Under the pieces are notes generated by a model. It saw only the letters and a program-made list of their open reading frames with translations, made no database searches and was not told where the DNA came from. The position numbers and the translations under genes are program-made. From Tubulanus polymorphus (lineage: Eukaryota > Nemertea > Palaeonemertea > Tubulaniformes > Tubulanidae): DNA of 64,000 nt. The DNA lies in the NCBI RefSeq assembly GCF_964204645.1, contig NC_134029.1, positions 21,160,450-21,224,449 of the forward strand, given 5' to 3'. Of this stretch, positions 44,122-55,759 are shown piece after piece; position 1 is the stretch's first letter; the number at the start of each line of letters is the position of its first letter.

Positions 44122-44267
44122 GCAGATCTTCAATGAATCAATTATCAGATTACTAGAAATCGCTCACAGATACCAGTTAATCATCCTACATAATCTGTAA
44201 TTCGTAAAAGTTGTAGGGCCATAGAGGAGTACGTAACAAATTGAAAATAAAGATTATATCAGGCAAA

Positions 44268-47200
44268 ATGCCACCGACAACTCAGGTAGGGTTGATTTTC
44301 TCGGAAACTTTTCTCCATCGTTTTTGTACTATCTCTATATGTTCAAGGTTCATTTACTATTTTCACTTATATTCATTAAAAAAGGTTCGTTATGATCGTT
44401 TAGTAGAGGAGACTGATTCTATCCTGGATAAGCCGGGTAAAGGTATGCCTACAGCCCTATATTATATTACGGATCTTCTATTTCATTTACGGAAACTTGA
44501 TTCCCTTTTATTTACCTCTTCTAAAGATGATGCGATTTACACGTCTGTATCTGGTGCCACAATCACGTCACGAATACCAGGGTGGTTTAAAACGGAACTC
44601 AAACAACAGCTGAAGCTCGCTTGGCCATTGGTACGTGATAACATTTCCTTTATAAAATAAACTTATTCTGTAATACGTTTTACGAAATCTTAATACTTTT
44701 CATCTTGATCTAGGTGTTGGTAGTTGGATTCACGAATATAGCGCCAACAATGAGTTTGGCATTTACTGGTCACTTGGATACTACATCTCTGGCCGGACAA
44801 TCGTTGGCCATATCTGTGAGTGCAACCAATTCTATACCCATCATTTATAGTTTAAGAAATGGTTACCTTTTTGTACGGAGATTTCTATTTCTTCGTTGGC
44901 AAGTCTCCCGACATACACGTCTCTTAGAAATAAATTTGTACCTGCCTATTTTTCTTCCTAAGAGACCAAAAGGACAAACTGCTTTTTTCATGACCAGAAA
45001 TATGTATCGGTAAAGTTATATCATTCATTTCTCGCTATCATATTTTGCAGTTGATAAATGTTCTTGCGATAGGCGTCGGAATTGGACTCAGTTCTGCCTG
45101 TGATACTATGTTCGCTCAGGTTTGTTCTTCATATCATCCTATATTTCATAAACCAACATATTACGGAAAATCTTCAGAATTTCACAGAACTTATTTCTAC
45201 GTAATTCGATTAAAATTCTAATCTGAATGATATTAATAGGCCTATTGTATTCGTAAAAACGAAATTTAGAATCACGAGCTTACTCATTTGCCTGATGAAG
45301 CTACTATGAATTCCTGCTTTGCCTTGATAATTTGATATCAGGTTGGCGCGGTTCTTCTATACGTAATTCGAATAATTTCTCGCATCTCGCGCGAAAGAAG
45401 TTATTTCATACGTATTTTTTGTTTGTAGACGTTCGGAACAGAACAGAAAAAAGAGATTGGGAATCAATTACAGCGGTGTAAGTGAAATATATATTCATAT
45501 GACAATTAAATTCAAAATTTATTCAGTAAATAATCACATAATGATTGAGGCTAAAGGACAGTACATAGAAAATTCCATAAAACGAATGAGTTGATCAACA
45601 AGTCAAATTCAAAGAGACAAGGTCTAAGTGTAACTGTAAATAATCAGAATACCGCGGCGCATTAGTGTTTACGCGTGATCGTCGTTTTGCTACAAGGGAC
45701 CTGTTCAAACCGGCGCTTACAAACCACAACGACGTATCTTTATTCGATCTGTTTATCAAAGCTAATCTTTCAAAATGCTATAGGCAGGTTAAATATCATT
45801 GGTTAAGTATCATTACCTGTTTTCGAGTATGTTCCACGGATTTGATAACAACTCATCAAAACAACCTATCATTTTACGTATTCGTCGTATAGGCCTCAAT
45901 ACGGTTATATCTTCAACGCCAGATAAAGTTTATGATATTCTTCGATCGAATAAGATATAATATTTTTAGGCCTGAGATGGAAATAAAACTTTCTAATCGG
46001 TTGACCATTTGCGAATGTGTTTTGTAGGTTTAATAATGATGACTTTGTACTGCTTTCCGATATGGTCTTTGTTCATGAACGCAGAATCGTTGCTGTTATT
46101 AACCGGACAAGAACCTGCTGTAGCGAAGTAAGAAACTAATAACGATTCCCCGAGGTGGAAGATATCATTTCTCCTTTCTGGAGATATACAATTAACTTTC
46201 GGATATTGAAGGAACGCAATGATCCACTTGGCAAAAATGTGTAAAAATGAATACAAGAAGTTGGAAAAGATTTTTTGAAATCTATGTAATAATCTATCTA
46301 TGTACACATACTAAACGTTTTGATATTTCTCCTTGTTGATGGATGAGTTTAAAAAGGTAAATCGTGGAATATTGTTTACGTTCCTTCAATATTCGATACC
46401 TGATATATACCTCAATTATGACCAATATTGTTATTTCTATCAGGTATAACTCGTAAGTATCTATATGTTTCCTAATTAGGGCTATATGGAAATTAGGTAT
46501 AATGTAACACCTACATATTTTTCTGCACTATGAATGACATCTTTTTCATAGAGAATTCACGAGAACTTTTTCTGTTTTGTCTATTGTGTTATGTAGGATT
46601 GCTGCCGACTATCTGTTATGGTTTTTCCCTGGTGTATGGGTAAGATCTATCAACAAGACATCAACACGCACACAAGCTCACAGTCAACCAACTCTCTGCT
46701 TACAGTCCCGTTGTTCGCGCGGGTCACACACCCATCGTCGTTGATTCTTTGCGTCAAAACAAACTTCAAGTTGACGAACGAACTTGAACGAAATTGTTTT
46801 GGGCCCGGTCACACAAAACTGTCAAAGCTTGGAATTGCAATTTCATTTACCGTATCTTCTGAATAGGAGTTCATGACGTTTTGTGAAACCGGGCCCAGTT
46901 ATCGAACGGTTCGGTATTATCTAAGTCGATATATACGTTGAAGATTGACATTTTGATTTATTGATCGTGATGAATCTTTCAACGATTTATTTTATCGTAA
47001 TATTTATGTAAATACAAACACTCAATTTTTATAATCGATTAAACATTGGATCTTGCATTTTTCAATAACTACCTCGTAAAAACGAAAATATCGACTTGAT
47101 CTTACCCAACAACAATGACTAACTTATCTAAATGATCTTAGAAGTCTTAACGTTTTTCTAATTCAAACGTTTCCTAATTTTTCAGTTCAACTTCATGTAC

Positions 47201-49222
47201 AACGTGCTCTGTAGATATTTGATGAACCAAAATATTGTTAGACCACTGGTTGTAGTCGGTTTCCTTGCAAATGTAGTCAATGCTGGATTCCATTACCTGT
47301 TTGTGTTTACACTTGACTTCGGATCTAGGTAAATGTAAATAACTCTTCACAGAATTACCACGTTAACTTTAATATATTGAGTTTTTTGAAATATTTTCCA
47401 GAAAAATTTCAATACAATTCCTATACATAAGTTAGAATTAAAATTTTTCATTACAGGGGTTCCGCAATAGCGCTCTCGAGTACGTATGCTGGCCTTGCTA
47501 TCTTCACCTCCCTGTATATAATCATATTCCGCATTCATAAACCAACCTGGGACGGTTGGAGTTTATCGGCTTTCAAAAATTGGGGTACGTTCAATCGTCT
47601 GGCTATACCGGGTATGTGTATGGTACTCTTGGAGTGGTCGGCACTTGAGATATCGACCATTATGGCAGGTAAGCTGCGGGGCAGATGATAAAAAAGTAAT
47701 CTTCTCTGGACTTGAATATTTATGACGTAATTTTTTCCTGTTTAGGTACGCTCGGAGAGGTTGAAGTTGCTACCCAGATTATCATCATGCAACTCGCCGT
47801 TATAACCTATAGTGTTAGTATCAGACATAATTAAGACCTTGATTCGTCTCATATTCAAGTCATAAAAGTTACTAAGATACCTTCGGTTTATTTCAGATGT
47901 ATTTTGGTTTGTCAGTTGTTGTCAGTGTCAGGGTTGGTCAATCCCTAGGTAGAAATAATCCTACTGATGCTAAACACGCGGTCCGTGTATCATTCGCCAT
48001 CTCTTGTGAGTATGTCGCAATATAAGGCGATTCATCATTAGTAAAATCGGTAAAATTGGATTCGTTGATCTCAGACACATGAATATGCTTTCATTTCAGT
48101 ATGTTTGTGTACTATCGGTTCCATCTTTTTCTTATCGTTGAAAGACGTTTTACCACCACTTTTCAGTAATGACAGGTAAGCAATAAAACCAAAAAATAAA
48201 TCAATTCCAAACTAATTGAAAATTTGTGCTCTTTTCACGGGAACAACGAAAAAGAAACCTATTATGTTTTAAGATTATTGATCCCAAAAACAATTTTCAA
48301 AAACGAAAGATCGTTGTTTCAATTTTTGCTCGAACGTCTTTTTGCAGCCGAGTCATCGATTCCGTTTCTGACGTGTTATGGTTGATGGTTCCCTATCAGT
48401 TTTTGTCCGGGTTATCGATCGTATATTCGGGTATATTGCGAGGTTGCGGTAGACAGGTTATCGGGGCTATTGTTTATCTAGTATGTTTCTACGGTCTCAT
48501 AGTTCCGCTGGGACTGTACCTGATGTTGGGAACGCCACTAAAAGTGAAAGGTACGAGGGACCTCCCAAGTCGGGATTAAATGAATTAAAACAGGGCCGTC
48601 AAAACAAGTGTTACTGCATTGAACATGCTCACTTGATCAGATTTTATAACAATTTTTCTAGGAAATTGGATCGGTAATTCGGCAGGGCAGATCTTCTCCA
48701 CGCTTACATTTTGTTTGATAGTTTTCTGCACGAATTGGAAAAAGGAAGCAGCGAAGGTATATAGAATTAATCGCGCGTTCAAAGTTATACGAGTTTCATC
48801 GTTATCTTGGTGTTTTAACGGACGAATTATGTTTTTCGATCGCTAGGTTGGCGAAAGAACGGGTCTGAAATTATCCGATGAACCAGGACGGAGGTCGTAC
48901 GGTACAACGCCAGTGGAAGAATCTGGAAATACGGGTATTATTCAAGAAACCTTTCAGGCACGATTAGTAACTAATCGCTATGATTTGAATAATTCATGTT
49001 CATCTCTTGTGAAATGTCGTATTTTCAGAAGAGCCGCGAGAAAGTCCGACGAAAATAGCGTTAAAACGCGTTGCAGTGGTTTTAGTATTTTCGGCAATTC
49101 TGTTTGGCGGAATTATGGCGAGGGAATATGCTCCGATGCCGTCTTCAAGCTGGCCACACGATTTCCCGTCGTCAAACAACGCGACAAATTCGACGGATGT
49201 CAATAATTCGCCTTCGTTTTGA
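44268..49222 (+). CDS. SLC47: MATE family exporter, SLC47 type
   Basis: Sixteen exons join with consistent phases to 1,815 nt, 604 aa: 44268-44285, 44385-44630, 44714-44815, 45051-45119, 45429-45477, 46028-46127, 46597-46639, 47186-47328, 47457-47668, 47746-47813, 47897-48005, 48100-48175, 48348-48550, 48662-48756, 48847-48934, 49029-49222. SLC47 proteins are proton-coupled exporters of organic cations in the plasma membrane. Family landmarks: GLSSACDTMFAQTFG, RPLVVVGFLANVVNAG, GSAIALSSTYAG, WDGWSLSAF, LAIPGMCMVLLEWSALE, SVRVGQSLGRNNPTDA, SGILRGCGRQ, NWKKEAAK. Twelve helices plus a thirteenth near the C-terminus (VAVVLVFSAILFGGI) match the 13-helix SLC47A1 plan. The first 18-nt exon, the weak acceptor at 44384 and the 48934 donor are the least certain points. 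Confidence 0.9.
46800..46898. mobile_element. MITE with GGGCCCGGT..CACAAAAC ends
   Basis: The left end reads TGGGCCCGGTCACACAAAAC and the right end reversed reads TGGGCCCGGTTTCACAAAAC. The element is about 99 bp, in an SLC47 intron between exons 7 and 8. This terminus type is very common in marine invertebrates in my experience of such sequences. Confidence 0.75.
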
Positions 49223-49790
49223 ATTCCGACGATAAAAGCAATATAATATATACCGGTGCTCATATTGTAAGCTTTCATTTCTGAAAACAATCTGTAAATA
49301 TGAAATCCAGAGCGAACAAACTTCTCAGCTTCGCTCATTTTCAAACTCTTACATGCAATTCCACACTTATTGCGCATTTCTTCGTTATATGTATATGTAT
49401 ATATATACATATACATATATATCAATACGAATTCATATAAAGGTTATGTTTGAAAAAGGAATATACTTCGATGCCACACGATTCCTCGTCGTCAAAAACA
49501 TGACAAATTCGACAGATTGTAAATGACTGGCCTGTGATCTTAATCTAAAAAATAGATCTTAATCTAAAAAATAGCTCAGTGTTGCAATACCGGTACTCAT
49601 AGTGTAAGAGCTTTTATTTCTGAAAACAATCTGTAAATATGAAATCAAGAGCGAACAAACTTCTCAGCTTTGCTCATTATTAATCTCTTATATACAGTTC
49701 CATATTTATTGCGCATCTCTTCCTATATGTCGATGTATTAATGTAAATTCATGTAAAGGTTATGTTTGAAAATAAAATACATATGTATAT
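49132..49790. repeat. Tandem duplication of the SLC47 3' end
   Basis: Copy 1 runs from about 49132 (last codons of SLC47) to 49466. Copy 2, 49467-49790, repeats it with about 15% changes, including the block GAAAACAATCTGTAAATATG and the segment AGCGAACAAACTTCTCAGCT. The repeated coding segment in copy 2 is no longer open in frame. A palindromic TATATG tract lies at about 49386-49421 in copy 1 only. An inner 18-bp duplication (GATCTTAATCTAAAAAAT) lies at about 49536-49573. Confidence 0.85.
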
Positions 49791-50553
49791 GAGTTAATGA
49801 AATACTATTTCTGTGTAGTTTGATCGCGAGGTATATAACGCAATCGTTGATTTCAATCGTGGTTCGAACCTGAATATCTAATTTCGATTTCAATTTCGCA
49901 AATACGGTATAGGCTTGAATACTGGTACGAAACCTGACACGACGCTGATGTGAACGTCGATTTTGAAGTGCAATTACCTGCTGATAATTCGGCCTTAATG
50001 AGTCGATATTGCTACCTCTTCACGGCCCGTGATTACTCCCACCCAGGGGGGAGATATTTCAATTAGATAATAATAAGCGAGCAATTCAAGCTTTCCGGTT
50101 TTCATTGCAGCTTTTCATATTCAAAGTCTATTAAAGTTGATTGCTGCGTACGGGCTAAATTAGATCGGGTCCCGGCAATGGTTCTTGGTGGTTTGATGGA
50201 TAGAAGGAAATTGTAGACCGGCTGCTAACGGCAACCGGGGAAAACTGTAGAATGTGGCTATTTATCTGATTGTGCTGCTGGTTTTGTGAACCAAAAGGTG
50301 TTTGGATGGACGTATCAAATCAACACGCTCAACTTCGGTTCATTCGCCGGGCAGCTTTTCATAACGAAAATATTTTCTTTCGTGTCAAACAAACTTGAAG
50401 TCGACGCCGGTGTTATTCGAGTCGATGGATGGAGATGAAATCGAAATTTAATCTCTCGGATTAAAACAGAAGGATAGAAGTCGTCATAATAGTTCGATTG
50501 TATGAATATCAGGGCTAGTTTTTTTTTGAAATAAAACCCCGTTGACAAATATC
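49791..50553. other. Intergenic region, SLC47 to LRRC74-like gene
   Basis: No recognised gene. The region should contain the LRRC74-like promoter; no TATA box stands out. Confidence 0.45.
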
Positions 50554-53500
50554 ATGAGTGAAGTCGGGGATGATGATAGGGACGTTTGGTTCAATGAAGA
50601 ATATTCATTCGACACAGACAGTGGTAAGTTGGTAGCGCTGTACCTCTAGAATAAGTTTATAATATATATTCTAAATCATTTAACTTGGTTACGCTGATCC
50701 GTAGTTTGCATATCCAGTTATATTAACAATGATTTATATTTGAATTCATAGATTTACGTAGCATAATGCAATAGTTTCTTTGAACTATATATTCTTCAAG
50801 GCACTTATCGTACCATCGTCGTTAGAATTTGTAAACGCTACTTCCAAGTTGCTTGTACTTCATTGAGACTTACGACTCCCAGGCGATATGACAAACAAAA
50901 CAATTTGTGGATCTCCGCTTTTTCAGACGAGGGCGATTCCGTTAGTTCGGAAAAGGATGGCGCCATTGTTATCTATGAAACCGCTTGCAGAAGATGCTCT
51001 ACACAGTGCATTAAACAAGTTAAAGATCAAATAAATCGGAAACGCGTCAACTTGGAAAACCATAGCCTCGGCGAAAACGACATCAAAGCACTGTGTATAT
51101 CATTAGTGGTAATGTCTGTAAAAAGATACTGTTTGATAATGGACTCTGAAACTATTATCTTCATTTTAGAGTCCACGGTTTAATGATCCACCATGAAAGG
51201 ATGGACATGTGTATTTATCCCGATCCCGGTTCGACCTTCTCGTGTATTCATAGGCCACGTCGATGACGAATACTTTTGCGATCTGTTCCTCAACAACTAT
51301 ATATTTGTAATTAGTCTAACTCAATCATGATGTAAATCGTGATACTTTTACTGTGAGATTGTTTATACTGTCTACGATTAGAATAATTTACCACCGATAC
51401 CGATAGATTTCAGTCTGTGACATTTTTTCGCAGGGAAATGTCACCGTGACTGACTTGAACTTGTCCGGAAACAATATCGGCTCTCGCGAGGCTTCTTGGA
51501 TTGCGCAAGTTATATCCGAAAACCAGTACATATCTCGTTTGGTAAGTGCGCATAACGGATATTCATTAACGATAACAAAAATAAGGATTTTTGACCACAC
51601 TTTCCAGCCATACTGCTCAAAAATAAGCAATGCGATGTAACATAGTCCCGAACTGGAAAATGATAGGATATACAGCCTAAAATAATGTATGATATGACAA
51701 TTATCGTGTATGTCCAGAATTTTGATAAGCTCCGCTGATGTCCTCGGTATTATCAATTCTAGAATCTGGCAGACAATCACATATCAGGTGAAGGAATGAA
51801 ATGCCTTGCTTCAATATTACGGAAAAATAGACGAATAAGTTTACTCAATTTGGCAGGTCAGTCTCAAATGCGACCGTCTAAAACCATCTAGAAATTTCAC
51901 GTTTTTCACGATTTAACTTTTGTTGAATACTTGTCAACTGATTCTACCATTTTCATCTTTTTGAAATTTTTAGGCAATTCAATGGTAGAAGGTGATGCCG
52001 TATATATAGCTACAGTAATCAAGGTAATTTGCTTTGATAATCAAATTTTTCTCATTTTAACACTCTACATAATATGTGGTATGTTTTGTACAGTTCAACT
52101 CGGCGATTAAAGAACTTTACTTAAGTCATAATGAATTCAGAGAGAGTGGAGGTGAAATATTGGGTCCAGCATTAGGTAAACTATTAGTGTAACGGTATAG
52201 TCTGATCTTTGAGCTTTTCATCTTTACAAGCTACATCTTATGAGCACCGATTCGTGATTTCAGGGGAAAATAAAACCATCGAAAAACTTGATTTAAGTTG
52301 GAATCACCTACGAATGAAAGGAGCTGTAGCGATTGCTAAATGTTTACAGGTAATAATGAAAAACATCTGACAAAGCGCTCTGGGCATTGTCGTTGCGCCT
52401 CGATATTGGTCTATTCACTCCTAGGAAATATTTTCACAAACTTAGTTCACCCAACATAAGCGATACATTTCTCAAGGTTGCCGTTTACTGGAACAACACG
52501 AGAATAGTGCAGAGAACAGCAGATGACTTTGATAATGCCTCTTCTCAACCTACCACAGAACGAGTCTTGGAGAGAATTTCCCACTGCCAGGCCTGGTCAA
52601 CGCTCGTATAAAATACTGAATGTAACGACTTATGTTCATGTTTGTTAGATTGGAACCCTTGAAAACCATATTCCACTTTCGACTTATACATGAAATAAGA
52701 TTAATACATGTTATTCTTTCTAGCTCCGTTACAAAACTACACAAAACATTCTATCAGGAATAAGATTTTTTACTGTAATATGGTCGTAGTTGACGTTGAA
52801 ATATGAATCAAATCATTATTTGTAATATGAATTCCAGTTCAACGTTGGTTTGCGTTCGTTGAATCTTGCGTGGAACGGTTTTTGGGTCGAAGGATGCCAA
52901 CAATTCCAGATATCCCTTGAGAAGAACCGTACGTTACGTGAACTTGACCTTTCCGCAAACAGAATCGAAGCCAAAGCATTAGCTTACCTAATAAAAGGTG
53001 TTTGCAAAAATTCGACTCTAAGGACATTAAGGGTAAGTGGGTATATCAATGATTCTTCTGTAAGTATCTAGATTCAGAAACATTCACTACAGTACAGTTT
53101 CATCTGTAAATGAAATAGCATTTCTAGTCATTTCTCGTAGCTGGGTGGAAACCCCATTCATTGTGAGTTGGCCACGAAAATATTACGTGAATACGAGAGC
53201 GCTCCAAATTGTGGACTGCGGACCCTAGATATTACAGTAAGGAAGCATTTCAAAAAGATTCAGAATTCCGATTAATCGAGATAAATGATGTATACTTTTA
53301 TTTTTTTCGATAGAATGTTTCGATTGAAGATGATTTCCAAACTCTACTTTCGAAAATTCAGAAGTTACGTCCGCTGACAGTAGTTCACGGAACTGTTGTG
53401 AATATCTGCCGGCGCGGGCTTATTCGACAAATGTCGGTCTTCGACATGCCAACCGATCCATTACTGGTTCTATTCGAATATATGAAACAATCGAATTTGA

Positions 53501-54109
53501 GATTGGTGGATTTTTTCCACGTTTTAGACAAGGACAGTAGCGAGACCGTGTCAAAAGCGGAGTTTCGACAAGTTTTGAAGGTAATCGAGAAGATTACTCC
53601 GTTTTATTTAACTCGACGGAATATCTCTTCAGATTTTTTTTCAAATTTCAGAGAGTGAATATTCCGATGACCGAACGAGCTTTGACTGCACTGATGAAGC
53701 GGTTAGATGCAAATAATGACGGCCAGGTCGATTTTGGGTAAGTATGACATGGAGCCCTCATCTACACGTAATACTATAGCATATCAAATGTTTTGCATAG
53801 GATGTTCTATACTATAATCAATTTCAGTATCTACAATGTATACAATGTATTTGCAGGGAATTTGTCATGGGGCACCGGGACAACTTACGGAAATTGAGCG
53901 TGATCACGGAGGATCCACTGCGGGTAGAAGAAATCGGCAAACTGAAGGTCAAGGTGAAATCATTCCTCGAGCATCGTAAAGGGAGCAAGTCGAAATCAAG
54001 TGTAAGTTCCGGTCAAAGTCTGCTTCACTCGACGGCAACGATTTCTAAAGAGCCAACAGTCTCGAAGACAAATGAATCGAATGTTAGGGAACAATGGCGT
54101 CTAATTTGA
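50554..54109 (+). CDS. LRRC74: LRRC74-like protein: leucine-rich repeats plus EF-hands
   Basis: Twelve exons join in phase to 1,569 nt, 522 aa: 50554-50623, 50927-51108, 51434-51541, 51763-51856, 51974-52023, 52094-52175, 52264-52349, 52838-53032, 53141-53236, 53314-53580, 53652-53737, 53857-54109. About eight ribonuclease-inhibitor-type repeats are visible, for example VTDLNLSGNNIGS, IKELYLSHNEFRESG, IEKLDLSWNHLRMKG, LRSLNLAWNGFWVEG and LRELDLSANRIEA, each largely matching one exon. Two canonical EF-hand loops follow: DKDSSETVSKAE (in 53314-53580) and DANNDGQVDFGE (split by the last intron). The C-terminus is Ser/Lys-rich. The repeats suggest a protein scaffold and the EF-hands calcium sensing. 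Assignment to LRRC74A/B is by repeat pattern; function is unknown. An AATAAA lies at 54160-54165. Confidence 0.88.
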
Positions 54110-55759
54110 TTCAATCAAAGAAGGAAATGTGAAGAAATAGATCTCGGATATGATTGATAAATAAAACAAACAAAGCGTTCATCTATCAAATCAATGAACA
54201 TTATTGATAATATCAAGGATATAGTTTATTTTGTTGTCGTCAATTCTATTAACAAACTTGTTTAGCAGTACAAACAAAATGAGATTGAGGTTGATAATAT
54301 GTATACTATTTCTACAATAGATTATTTTTACACTTTCCAGTATTTTTCCGGTTTCAATGTATCATACAAATTTTTGTAGTATAGTTTATATATACTATGC
54401 ACTTTACTACAAATACAAATGTACAGCAATGAAACGGACAAGATAACGAATGAACACTAAACGTAGAATTCAACTGGAAAATCATGGAAAGAGTCCTCTA
54501 GTTTACGAGTTTATACGTGACATCTATTTCACAAATCATAACAAATTACAATCTGAGCTACGCACTTGTACTTGTAAGAGCAACCAGATTTCAGTAGGAG
54601 TCGACATATTTGTACGATGTGCACCAATAATTAAGTAGTGATTATGTTTTGTTTTTTTGTCACTCGTTCCTTCACTAAGCTTTCTTCGACACGAAAAAGT
54701 TGTTCAATATCATCACGGCATTTTACGAAAAGAAGTATCGTACATGCAGCGGAATTACTCGGTGAAATCTGATTCGATGACCGTGGAAATTACATGGAAA
54801 TTATTGCTATGATCGGCGTGGAATGCTTGAAAAGGGCTGTTTATTTATGTCTGTTTATTCTTAATTCGTAATAATGAATTCGTTACAGCAATACAATGAA
54901 TGGAATATCAAAACTCATTTCGCAGTACCATCTTACATCACGTGGTATATTTACAATATCATAAGCACACGTTTTGTTGCATTTATATTTTGTGAACATC
55001 AATCAGGATTTGTTATATTTACATAATGCGGAGATGTTTACCGAGACAAATGAAATACTAGCCTGGCGATATTTCCGCGATACACGTCTCGCATTTTCTT
55101 TTAAGGTACGACGATAGCGCGTGGATGACAACATCAACAACAAAACATTACGACTGAGTACCGAAAACTGACATAAGAACTTACGTTGCAACCGTGTTTC
55201 AGAAAGTACACGGTTGCCATCGGAGGCCCGAGGACAATGAATGAATATAGATATCAGTGTATTTATCGGAGGCTGTGGACTTCGAAATATGAAATGAATG
55301 CAATCTGATGAGTTGTACCGAAACTCAAACACCAAACGGATGTTTTCAGAAGCTTCTTATCCGAGCCGCTTGCTGTGTTTTAAGCAACAGAGATAATTAT
55401 ATCATAGATCGCTTTCAAAAATTCCAGAAGGAATACAGTAATTCATTCACTTGCACCTCACCGACCGAATGAGGTAGGGATACTAGGATATGTTCGGTTA
55501 AGTAAAGATGCCGAGCGCTGATATATTTATATACATATGTATGTTATTATCAAGGACCAGAAATGAAAGAATACAGTTGTTTCTCAGTATCTGAAATCGG
55601 CTCATATCGTTCGGAGCACTATCCGTGACGCGCCCAACAAAGACCTATGCCGGGGTGATTTGGCGAATGCATTTGGCCTTTTATCAACAACGCCCATACA
55701 CCTTCTGACATGACATGCGGTTTTGATTTGATCGTTTTGCTATGATGTTTGGGTTATTG
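54110..55759. other. Intergenic region between convergent genes
   Basis: The LRRC74-like gene and the glutamate receptor gene converge here. The open frames at 54450-54638 (plus) and 55003-55335 (minus) have no family motif. I see no repeat with clear ends. Confidence 0.5.

Noticed and set aside
48913-49206. Continuous frame through the end of SLC47 without the last intron
   Set aside because: It gives no membrane helix. Splicing from 48934 to 49029 yields a thirteenth helix as in SLC47A1 and keeps the total length divisible by three.
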